A stretch of DNA of 64,000 nt from Blastomussa wellsi. Lineage: Eukaryota > Cnidaria > Anthozoa > Scleractinia > Plerogyridae. How positions within the stretch are numbered: the first letter of the stretch is position 1; each line of letters opens with the position of its first letter. Made by a program: the position numbers and the translations under genes. The notes below the pieces were generated by a model, which had not been told where the DNA came from, did not search any database, and saw only the letters and a program-made list of their open reading frames with translations. Of the stretch, positions 23,380 through 33,757 are shown in pieces. The stretch covers positions 1,731,294-1,795,293 of the forward strand of contig OX393562.1 in NCBI GenBank assembly GCA_947652115.1, in the 5' to 3' direction.

Positions 23380-25444
23380 ATGGCGTCCCTGTTAACTCTC
23401 AACGATGACTGTCTGCACAGAATTGTGTCGTGTTTAGACGATCCTCGCTCCTTTTACAGCATTTCTCTCACCTGCAGGAGACTTCTACGAGTAACTAATA
23501 GCACGAGGAATGTAATACATTCAAAACTTGTGCTAAGAAAAGCCGAGTATTACATCAAAAGTTACTTGGTTGATATCGCGAATACAAATGGCAAAGCTCG
23601 AGGTGACGATCGCTACGACGAATACTGCAAATTGCGCGATTTTCTTGACGGTTCTGCGCGCCTAACAGCAGCAAAAGAGCTACTTACTTGTGCTAAAGTG
23701 GTTGATGTCTGGCAGAAAAACGGTCCTGTAGTCGCTAAACTGTTTACATGGATTAGAAATCAAGAAACGAACAGGGAAGATGGGGAACCTCGAGCAACTT
23801 GTATCACCGAATATCAGAGTGTAACGCTACATTTACCGAGCTGCGACAAGAACCTGGTGATTAATACTAAGTACTTTCATGATTATATTGGAAATTATGA
23901 TAACGAGTTGAGTATACATGTGATCTGTGGTGATTTGGATATAACATCTGAAGGTAAGTAGAAATGGCCTTGCACTAATCGAGCGAAGTGGAACGTTCGA
24001 TTGCGTTTGTTTGAGTTCGATTAGGGTATTTTGAATGGATATTTTTTGGATTGTGTTAGACTGACATAGGGTATGTTCCTTTAAGATGATCTAGATCACG
24101 ATCAGTGATCCAAGATCTTTTCGGATCATGGTGCAGTAAAGGCGCCGGCGAATCCACTCTGAGCAAGGATTCACCGGTTCCTGTGATGCACCACGATCTG
24201 AGTAATCTAATTAATGAAGATGGTAAATTTGCAGCATGGTGAAGAAATGACAAAGATGAAATGTTTGATGAGCGTGGAACAAAGAAAATTGCATGACTTC
24301 CCAGATACCGATTGGGTGCTATGTGCCATTTAGGCTTCTTCTTTCACTCCGACGAAGGGCTAATGCTCAAAACGTCAACTCTCGAATCTCTTTACGGTGG
24401 CCAATTTACATTACCTACCCTGTTGATAAAACCAAATTATATTATTGAATGAAAGACTTGCTTTGCTATTTTGTAGATTTTACGCGCTATTGCCCTGAAG
24501 ATTACTTGTACTGGGGAGAGGAAGAAGTTGCTGCTGCTGCGAAACCAATGAAACCAGTGATACATCTTCTGCAGAAAGAGCTTGGTGACACCACCCCTCC
24601 AATAACAGATCTCTTCTTTGTCTGGCTGTGTTTCTTTTTTCCTGGCAGCCACAACTTGCTTGAAGAACACAGACCTAGCTTTAAAGATGCTGGTCGAAAT
24701 GAGAAACCTATGCCTGTCTCTGTTCAGTCAGCTGTGGACCTCTTTCATCAGGAACTTCAAACTGAAGCCAGATTCCAAGACCTTGTTTCTAAATGGAAGA
24801 GTGATGTCAACGAAGAATCACAGTATTCCAAGAAAATCATAAAAGCTATTCATTGTTTATCTCAAAGATTGGAAACCAAGCTCCTTGGTACACTGAAAGG
24901 AGATGCTGCCGTCTTTTATAATATTGCATCTGACTACGACCTGAAAAAATTGCCCAAACAACTTTTGCTCGAGTTAATTCTACGAACATCACTGGACGAA
25001 AGCAATTACAGCCCTGGTTCAATTTCTGACAAGTTTGTAGAAAGCAGAGTTTCTTTTAGGTGTCTGGGGAGCAAAGTTGTTAAACTTTGGGGTGGAATGC
25101 ATGGAGACGGTGCAAGCTATCCATCTTGGGACCGCTTGGAACTTAAGTTCACCCTTCCAGATGGTAAAGTCTTAGAGTTAGATACGGGATACTTGTACAG
25201 ACATACTGATAAAAGACTTTTGCCAATTGAAGAATTGAGCCTGGTAACAGACCTCCTTCAACAAGGTATTAATGACAGAATGCAAGGGGAGAAGATTCCA
25301 AAGATTGACAATGTGTTCACAGCTGTGTACTTCCTACATACCTTGCAGTTTGCTGAGGCTGAAGAAACTTTCTTAGGGAGACATGGAGAGCTGCTTCAGA
25401 CGGGGTCAGATGAAGACTCTTCATCGGAGGACAGTGAGCAATAA
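23380..25444 (+). CDS. F-box domain protein with unrecognised C-terminal region
   Basis: Exons 23380-23953 and 24477-25444 join in phase 1 (GAA G / AT TTT) with a GTAAGT donor and a TTTGTAG acceptor, giving about 513 residues. The N-terminus (LTLNDDCLHRIVSCLDDPRSFYSISLTCRRLLRVTNSTR) has the F-box pattern of spaced Leu/Ile and a C-R-R-L-L end, so the protein probably binds Skp1 in an SCF ligase. The remaining 450 residues match no repeat I know (no WD40, LRR or Kelch signature) and end in an acidic tail, DEDSSSEDSEQ. The central part is helical and charged, and WGGMHGDGASYPSWDRLELKF stands out as a possible folded core. The chosen ATG is the third in frame; starts at 23266 and 23371 are also open and would add 38 or 3 residues. 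Confidence 0.72.
24123..24198. repeat. Imperfect hairpin in the F-box gene intron
   Basis: Arms 24123-24155 and 24167-24198 pair over about 32 bases (GGATCATGGTGCA against TGCACCACGATC, and CCGGCGAATCC against GGATTCACCGG), with a short loop. Likely the core of a small foldback element. Confidence 0.7.
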
Positions 25445-25705
25445 CCACTTGAATTAAGTCTACACGTTTAACAATTATTCCACAAGCACGTGTTGGGTAT
25501 GAGATGGTAGATAGCCAACAAGGCACTTGGCTCTGACCACCTTTTTCATATCCTACAAATGCGAGTGGGATAATTGTTTTATTAAAACACCCAAAGAATT
25601 GCAATATTTGAGCTTCCTCCAATCCTTGTAGCTATTCTTGCTTACACATGCACTTGCCATATTATTTGTGGTCCATGCTAAGGAGCTCATAATTATACCA
25701 TGTTC

Positions 25706-25890
25706 CAGGGTTTTCAATAAGCGCCGGCGACCGGCGAAATCGCCGGCTACTTAAACATTTTTGCTGGCTACAATTTGGCGGAGATAAGCGGGAAGAAAAG
25801 CGGTCATTACAAAAATGCTTAAAACAGGGCCCCCAGTACCGTCTTCTTTCAAAATATCTCCGCATACTTCAAATCTTATTGACAACCCTG
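25706..25890. mobile_element. 185-bp hAT-like MITE with 7-bp direct repeats
   Basis: Ends CAGGGTTTTCAATAAG and (reverse complement) CAGGGTTGTCAATAAG. CATGTTC occurs directly on both sides (25699-25705 and 25891-25897). CAGGG ends suit hAT elements, which usually duplicate 8 bp. The interior is GC-rich (CGCCGGCGACCGGCG). Confidence 0.75.
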
Positions 25891-26367
25891 CATGTTCTGT
25901 AAACCAATTAAAACTAAGGACTACAATATACCATCATGGCTAGTTTTTGAAATTAACTATTCAGAGTTGTTTCAATGGCACTGACTGATAATGTCTAAAA
26001 TAATATTTTGTAATGGTGCCTTATTTGCATTATAGAAGTTAAGACATTTAGATGTTTGTATATCAGTTTTTTCTAGAGCATTTAGATATTTCTGTATGTT
26101 GGAAGTTTATAAAGGTCAACACACAATGCAACAAGTCCCTGTAATTAGTCCCAGGGTAAAGTCCCTTTGCGTGAGGGGTATTTAACCAGCAATTTACCCC
26201 TGTAAATTGGGGTGGGAAAATGCTCCTGAAACATATTAGCATAGTCTTGCTAGAGGCGTAAAAAGCCTCATTGACCCAAGGGTAAATATAGGTATGATGA
26301 TGGAAATGGTTGGCACTCACTTAAGGGGACAAAACTCATTCTCATCCCTGGAGTAGCTTGTTCCTAA

Positions 26368-26593
26368 TAGCTGGCTGGGCCTGTGCACGAGGAATAGGTG
26401 TCTCTGGGGACACATGATTTGATTGGCTGAAATCTAACAAAGGGAGACAAATAAAATCAATCCTTTTGAACTTCTTACTTTAAAATAATGGCTGATATGA
26501 TTGGACTTGCTTTTTTAGATGTCAGCCAATCAAATCATGTGGCCCCAGAGCCACTTTTTCCGACCTTGTTCCTTGCACCCAGACTAGCCAGCC
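26368..26593. repeat. Foldback element with about 70-bp arms
   Basis: The left arm (26368-26437, with TAGCTGGCTGGGCCTG and ACACATGATTTGATTGGCTG) is the inverted match of the right arm (about 26515-26593, with CAGCCAATCAAATCATGTGG). Similarity is imperfect, as in an old MITE. Confidence 0.72.
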
Positions 26594-27531
26594 AAGAAGG
26601 GCAAGCAGCTCTGGGGATGACAATGGGACAGAGGTGTGCTACCAGTCCTCAAGGGGCTCATTATATGGAGTCCTGGGGTCTTGCCCTTTCTTGTCTGGTA
26701 ACCATCATAAGAATTCAAAGTAGCTTATTTAACCTATATGTACCACAGATCATGTAAATACGAATGAAGTAGCACTATGTACACTGTTGTTCTTCTTGCA
26801 TCAGTTACATGCAAAAAGATGCACACAAAATAAGTTGTAGACAAATCAGTGTTTGAAATTTTTCACCTGTGATGATATTTAAGAATGCTGTATTTATGGA
26901 AGAAACACTCTAATCTTTGTTGCACACCGTAGATTTTCAGATAGTAATAAATATATCTTACTAGACGTTTTGTGGTGTAGTGTCGCGGAGTATTATTACG
27001 AGTTGTGCCGTATTTTGACGAGCCCGCATCCAATACTCCAGATTATTATGCCCGTGCTGGCGAATTTCTAACCGGTTCTCTGGAGTACAAATACCGCGTG
27101 ATATTTGTACTCGTTTTGGGCGTTATTTGTACTCTACGAAGCACAGTTGCATCATAAAGATTGAAACCATCAGAGGTAGCAAATCTTTGGCTCAGAAATA
27201 ACCAGCTGATCATGGGGTATCCTGCCAACCAAAAGGTACAACTTTGAGCGAATGTACTTTTTGCCGTATATCAGGTTCAGTTTCCTTAGCCAAAAGAATA
27301 GGCATACATAAGTTGTCCAGTTCTGGAGTAGAGGGTCTCTCCTTCCCCTCCCCTCAGAATCTGTACGGATGGATGGACGTTCGTACGGTTATGGGACTAA
27401 AAAAATTTCTTGGCTTGATGGGGCTCCACTGGCGAGCTCTCTGCGCTGGAGCTCCGCCTACTCAGTGTGATATGTGCCGCGAGGGGACTTGGCACTGGAG
27501 GTATACGTTCACCAATGGTTACTGTAACTAC

Positions 27532-27998
27532 GAGCGCTTACCATTTGAACGGAATTTTCTTGAAATTTTTTTGAAAAATGGGTACTGTACTATTTCTCAC
27601 CAAGGAAATTGGATCGGATTGAGCCGTACCATTTAATTGGTCCTAAGCTTCGATATATCCGCCGCGGGGTACTGCAAGACAACCAACATGTTGCCAAGCC
27701 GTAAAGGGCCTGAACCAAGTTTCCTTCTTCTCGCCCCTCCCCAGTCTCTTCTCGTTTTTTTCTCCTCGCTCCAGTCTCGCCGCTCTGTGCTCGCGCTATT
27801 TCGGGAAAGGGACTGCTAGTAGTCGGTTTTAGTAGTCTAGAACAAATAGTACAGAAATCTCCGGAAATTCCGCTCAAATCGTAAAAGGTAACACTTCGGA
27901 AGGTATCACCTTTTTCCCGAAAACATTCTACCGGAATGAACCATACCATGTAATTCACGCTGGAATAACCGGTTTTTTCGTGCAAATGGTAAGCGCTC
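27532..27998. mobile_element. 467-bp element with GAGCGCTTACCATTTG ends
   Basis: Both termini read GAGCGCTTACCATTTG inwards, followed by AACGGAA on the left and CACGAAA on the right. No clear target duplication flanks them. The interior has CCGGAA-type motifs and no open frame with domain content. Confidence 0.75.
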
Positions 27999-28396
27999 CA
28001 TGTCTTTTCAGAGCTGTCACCTTTACTACAAGGTGGCGGACCTACACCTCCAGTTCCCATCCCCTCGCCTGCCAAAGGTCTATTCAACATTCAAGCAAAA
28101 TGAAAACAGTTTGGACATAGTAATTAAGCTGAATGAAGACAAATAGAAATTTCACATGGCATTAGAGACTTCTAGTCTTGGTAGAATTATTTTTTTTAAA
28201 GGCGTTCTCTTCCACGCACGGGAGAACGCGAACAGCGAGCGGAAAGCATGCGGGCGCGGTCGAGCGAGTGGAGTATTTTTCTCGCTCTCCGTCCCCTACC
28301 TCCTCACACCCTCGGGTGTGAAGGGGTAGGGGACGGGACCAATTGTCATGCCATTCTTTTCATCCATTAAGCGTTCAAGAAAAACACGAGAAAACT

Positions 28397-28582
28397 TAGC
28401 CTGCCTAGGTGGCGGTCATTGTGGTAGCGCGCTCGATCAAAACAAGCAGTGACAGCCGTGAAACCGTAAGGGAGAGCGCAGTGAATAACTCAGGCCCCCT
28501 CGACTTCCGATTTCGCGGCTTTCACTGCGCGCTTGTTTCGATTGAGCGCGCTACCAAAATAAACCGCCGGCTACGTAGACTA
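28397..28582. mobile_element. 186-bp MITE with perfect 9-bp target duplication
   Basis: Ends TAGCCTGCCTAG and (reverse complement) TAGTCTACGTAG. The arms pair through GGTAGCGCGCTC and AAACAAGC. GAGAAAACT is repeated exactly at 28388-28396 and 28583-28591. Nine-base duplications are typical of Mutator-like elements. Confidence 0.82.
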
Positions 28583-29264
28583 GAGAAAACTGAGAAGGCT
28601 GTGAACAGCTCTTACAGATTTTGCAGATACTGTTTACAATGTGTTTTATCCTACGAGTATAGATTCGTGAAAACGAATGCTGTTTCAAGCATAGTTTGAC
28701 TTTTCGTTTATTTCTTTTTCTTCTTACCATGAAGCTTCAATTAAGAATGTAGTTGTACACATCGAGACAAAATACTTTTAATATGGTCTCTGTTTTGCTC
28801 GATTTATTGTCGTCAAAACGGAGGCCTGTTCTAGAAATCCATCTATAATAATCCTTTTCAGTTAGGTGTAACACCACTATAATGTTGCTTTGAACACAAA
28901 ATAGCCCGTTTTGGTATTTTTCTCCATTTTATTAAAAAAGTAAAACCGTTTTTTTAGCGAACAAGCTAAATGTGCGTTTACAATACTTAGTTCATTCATT
29001 TTCACTCGGAGTTACATTTTACAATAATACATATTCAATAAGGATTGCAGCTCATCATTTTTGGAGACGAAAATACATTTGTTGGCCGGCTATGTTTGGA
29101 TAATAATCCATGGAAGTGCAAGATGCTACATGTGCCTAAAACAAGTTTCTCTCGATTTTTTGGCAGATGTAACTTCTATTGATTCTTGAGTCAAACCCAA
29201 CTATCAAACCCGAGATTTATCTAAATCTTATGGAGACTGAACGCGTTGCCAATTCGAATCGCGT

Positions 29265-30371
29265 TCATTCTGCAACGATCTTGCTGTTAAACGCCGATTG
29301 CGGTCGACCGTTGATCGCACAAGCTTTGTGAATATCAATATCTCCCCGATACGTTGTCAGCGAGGCTGATTTCAATCTGTTTGTAGCTGCTTTGGAGTCT
29401 TTTCCAGCATTTAAAATTTTTGTTCCCAGGCTTCTGCTCCAAGCTTGTAATTCCTGGTTACTTGGACAGTCGTTTTTTCTTTGCGTTTCTGTCAATTTTG
29501 ATTTCAATTCGGACTGAGTTGTCTTTTTCGACGTTTTTGATTTTGAAAGCTTTGTAAGATAGTTTTTTACCGACGATTCTTGTTCGGGATTGCTGCAATT
29601 TGACTCGCCCTGTACAACATTTCCCTTTTGTTTCTCTTCGAAAAATTTGCTTCCTTTAATTTCATCGGCGTCCCTTTCTTTTTTAATGCCTGCATTATCC
29701 ACGCAAATATTTTTACCATCTAATTTCAACTGTGATTGATCCTTTTCGATAATCGGCAAATCGTTATTTGATATTTCAGCAGAGCTGCCAATCCCTCCAT
29801 TCTTGTGCTTGCTCACTTTTCGAATACCTTGAGTATCTGCAATTGCCTTTGTTTGAATTTTAGTCTGAACCTTTCCTTCCTGGAATGCTTTCACTTTTTC
29901 TGTTAGACGAAGACGTTTAGCACGTTCCCTGTCGATAAAATCACTGTAATTAATATTCTTTAAAGGCACACTGATTTTTCGGGGACTCTCGCTGTGCGCC
30001 ATCTTCATCGGATACCCAGAAATAGTTCTTCTGTCTAATACAGCCGGAAGTCTAACTTTAGAATCCAAAGCAACAGACTGTGTGAAGAAAAACGGTTTAG
30101 ATCTCGCATCATACCTTGGATTATTTCCTGCATTTTGCATGTTGTGTGGGCGGTAAATTCCCAGAGATTTTTGACGATCAATTATTTTCAGCCGACGAGC
30201 CATCAAAAGGGACATTTCAAAGCCAAAGCATCTTTCGCGCATTTTCTTTTCCATCTCTATACGTTTCACTTCCATGTTTAAAACGATTTGGTGTTTTCTG
30301 TTCGCCCTCATAACCGTGGCTTCGCCATCTTGGTGGACCGCCTTCCGTAAATGCAGCATTTTACTGCTCAT
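29265..30371 (-). CDS. Intronless gene for an unrecognised basic, disordered protein
   Basis: A single 368-codon frame runs from ATG at 30371 to a stop at 29265. The N-terminal 75 residues are rich in Arg, Lys, Met and Glu and look helical (MRANRKHQIVLNMEVKRIEMEKKMRERCFGFEM within residues 21-53). The rest is Lys/Ser-rich and probably disordered, with short conserved-looking spots such as NINYSDFIDRERAKRLRL and NGRPQSAFNSK. I do not recognise a family. The length and the single exon, in a window where similar-length random frames are absent, argue for a real gene. A retrocopy or a lineage-specific gene are both possible. It is transcribed away from the PX-SH3 gene 3.4 kb to the right. Confidence 0.6.
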   Translation of the reverse strand: MSSKMLHLRKAVHQDGEATVMRANRKHQIVLNMEVKRIEMEKKMRERCFGFEMSLLMARRLKIIDRQKSLGIYRPHNMQNAGNNPRYDARSKPFFFTQSVALDSKVRLPAVLDRRTISGYPMKMAHSESPRKISVPLKNINYSDFIDRERAKRLRLTEKVKAFQEGKVQTKIQTKAIADTQGIRKVSKHKNGGIGSSAEISNNDLPIIEKDQSQLKLDGKNICVDNAGIKKERDADEIKGSKFFEEKQKGNVVQGESNCSNPEQESSVKNYLTKLSKSKTSKKTTQSELKSKLTETQRKNDCPSNQELQAWSRSLGTKILNAGKDSKAATNRLKSASLTTYRGDIDIHKACAINGRPQSAFNSKIVAE

Positions 30372-33300
30372 AGATTGTTCAATTCAACTTGAACTCGACG
30401 AATATAAAATGCTGTTTGAATGGTGCAGCAATGTTTCCTTATTTACCAATCTTTACGCGGTGTTGGAATTTTAAGAATTGTAAGGCATAGTTTAATTTTC
30501 GATTAAATTTTTCCCTTTGTTGTCACGTTGTTGAAAAAAAAACATGGAGTTTTAAAACTATTGTCCTGGACTGTTAGCAAAGCTTCAAGTTGGACACGGA
30601 GTAGCTATTTCACTGAGTAGATCTTTCTCGTGATGTTAATCAAACAGTATGTCTTTCTATACAAACAAACTGTTAATCCAATAAACATTCACACCACGAC
30701 CGGCTTGCGTAGAGCGAACACGAAACGCTGTGAGAAAAGTTTAAAATCACGGTTTGGTATTTCTATCTAAATTCCTTTCGCGTTGTCCATAAAAAAGGTT
30801 CCCTGAAGTATCTACGTTCTATGGACAGTCTTTTTACAGCCGCGCTGAGCGTGCGTGTGACCCAATGATGTAATCTATGGAGTAAAATACCTTTCTTGCC
30901 CAACACGTCGTCTACACAAACTTCTCCTTTACAGTGAACACAACTGCCCTCGACTGAACATGTAGTTGTGATTGTACTAAAGATGAGCGAGTTAAAAGGA
31001 AGTCTCCGCCATAAATGTTTCAGAATACAGGCACCAGGCGAGTGTGGCAATGTTAGCGTTTTTGTGTTGTCCCCCTTGCCCCGGCGTGCTTGCGTTAGTG
31101 TTTTTAGATATGGCGTTTTAGCATACGGAAACCTCTTTCTGTCACCATCGTCTTTCTCTTGGCTAATCCATCAACTTAGCGTTGTTTGCTCGATGTCTAG
31201 GGAAGCCTACATCTGTTCCTCGACTTTTTGCGTACTCGATTAAAGCTCGCTCGGCGGCCGTTGCCTGGACAATTGATCAAGTCCACTCGTAAACATAAAA
31301 GCTAGTTGGCTTTCGCCGTTTCAAGGACTTTGTCACTAGCAAGATTAATTGGTTCGTTTGCTGTGAAATCCCTATGGAATTGTATAGATAATGATACTCA
31401 AATATTGCGCCATTTACATGCAAATACTGGATGACTTTCGCTTTTGTTTGAACCACGGCATCTGCCAATTAGAATTTCCCGGCTTTCAGTGCCTTTAGCT
31501 TGACATTGGCATCCATTTTTTAATTACGGTCCGCGCTGATACAATCAGCTCGGTCTCACGTACTGCTAAATTCAGTGGTAATTGCAAGGTTGAAGAAAAC
31601 ATTCCTGGGTTAAATAAAGAATTTTTAGTGAAAATATAATCCAATAAAACATTTTTACGTTGCAAAATTAATAACAAATAAGAATAAGAATACAAAAGAT
31701 GATCGGCGAGTGGTTGCTAATTTAGAGCTCATTTTCAAGAAGTGTTGCACTTTGTGTGTAAATGGAAAAGTAAAAAAGTAATGTAAAGTAATGTTTTTAG
31801 TTCAACACCTTATCTTGGCAATTAATAGACTGTTCACAGCGGCTCTATTTTTCAGCGCAAAAGAGCGAGCAAAAAAAAAGCGAGCGAAGCGAGCGCGAGT
31901 GCGAAGCGCTAGGGCGTACCTCACTGAACAGTCCCCGGAAAAGCATCACAGTAAGCAAGCTATTGTTCTCTTCTTCCTTGCCGACGAGGTTGGAATAATA
32001 AGGGAACCCGAACCGACCCAGGTTTCTCACACCTGATTGGCTTTTTCCTTGTAACACAGTAATATTCCACAAATATTTCTTTTGTTCACAGTTTTCGTAG
32101 TTCACAGTAAAAATTCTTACTAATGAATAATAATTAGCTAAGAAACGCCGTCCGAAAAAAAGTATGGTTTAAGAGACAATTTAAAGGTGAGTTAATTTTA
32201 ATAAAAAAGGGTGGATCATACCACAACTTTCGGACAGCTGTATAAAAAGATTGGTCATCCAGGATAGCAGGACGTGGAGTGTTCAGAGATGTACCATTAT
32301 TTGATTGTAGCCGATATCTAGCAGCAGTATATTTTAAAAAAAAAATATAAGTTCGAAAATGTAAGGCATAACAAGGCCATGGTAGCCTTAAACGTTAGCC
32401 AAAAAGCGTAAAATTAATAACGAAACCGCGCGAGTGCCGACGCCATGACAAACAGACCAGATTGGCGAACGATATGAAGCCTTTATCAAGTGCCTAAATT
32501 CCCTTGCTATTCGACGCTTTGTATCTCTTTTATTATTAACATTTCCTGTAAGAATTTTTTTATAATCGGCTCTCATTTGTGCCCGCAATATTAAAGATGA
32601 TTTCCAGTCCTGGTACTGCACAGTCTCCGCCTGCAATGATTATGTGAGTCTCAAATAAAGGAATATTTACTAGCCAAAATGAAAATACTTGACAAACATA
32701 TAACTTTTGCTTCATTATTAACGCCAAACCTTCCTGCAAAACAATAACCGACGTACGTTTCGCCTCATTAAGCATTCCTGAACGAACTACCCTGAGAAAC
32801 TACGCTGTTACCGAAGTGTGACGTTCCAACAAACACAAAACAAAAACGAAAAAAAAATCCTGGGCTGTGCAGTATGGACTGAAACAAACAATAAAACAGG
32901 ACACACTACGTTGTTCTGTGAAAATTGGTTTAATTTAACCAATTTTCACATAACGTCACGGCAGCCATACATGTATTGGTTCCTAAAATAGAAACCGCGG
33001 CAATGATGGCGTCCCAAATTAATCCTCCGGGAAGTGGGCTCTATTTTAATGCAAATATCTAGTTTTGTTTCAGAAATCCAATATGGCAGCTTGTCACGTG
33101 TGTAAAATGCAGAGTTAATGAGTTAGTGTCAATGGACAGAGACATGCGGAAACGTCAGCAACTATTGAGGGAAAGGCGAAGACAAACAGTCAAGCATGTG
33201 ATTGGCTGATAAGTCCTGAAAAGAGCTGCTTGTTGTATCTGATATTACAACAGCTGCTTAAAGATGGTTAATCTATGGGTCGATCTGGACATTGAACGCC

Positions 33301-33757
33301 TCCATGTCGCAGTGATTTTCAGTCAATCAATAACACAAAAGGACTCAAACGGATTATTTAATTAATTGATTCCCAGGTCTTTTCTGTTAAAAACCCCATG
33401 GCAGTAATGTATAGACTTGGTGATTAATGAAAAATGCGCACGTTTTTCTCAATACAAAAGTTACTGGCAGCATTTGTAAACAGTAGCTTCAAGAAAAGTG
33501 TTGTTCCTAGAATCTCACAAAAAATTGCACAGCCACTTTCTGTCCAGATCCTGGCATTTTGCGGTATAAATTCTGAGTTTCTGTTTTATAATTAGGTTTC
33601 GAATAGCTGCCTTTGCCTTACGACAAAGAACGCCGGCTAATTGCACTTGCCTGAATCTTGTTTCGTTGCTGACCATATAATATGCAAATGGAAGGTGAAG
33701 CAAGTCTTTCTGGTAAAATAGTATAAACTTGAGTGGATATTTTCTCAGACGAAAGAC
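30372..33757. other. Intergenic region between the intronless gene and the first PX-SH3 gene
   Basis: Should contain the upstream regions of two divergent genes. Contents seen: an inverted-end repeat near 31828-31935 (GACTGTTCAC against TGAACAGTC) with GCGAGCGAAGCGAGCG words, and a palindrome at 32917-32950. The short open frames have no domain content. Confidence 0.55.
32917..32950. repeat. Perfect palindrome, 14-bp arms
   Basis: TGTGAAAATTGGTT and AACCAATTTTCACA flank a 6-base loop TAATTT. It could form a cruciform, and it carries an ATTGG/CCAAT pair. Confidence 0.9.

Larger units (their letters stand above)
25445..29264. other. Repeat-rich intergenic region
   Basis: No convincing gene. 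It contains the small elements at 25706-25890, 26368-26593, 27532-27998 and 28397-28582, with GC-rich patches near 28200-28330. The short open frames here cross element boundaries and show no protein-family signal. Confidence 0.6.

Noticed and set aside
27590..28090. 166-codon minus-strand open frame
   Set aside because: Runs through the inverted-end element 27532-27998 and out of it. No domain content.
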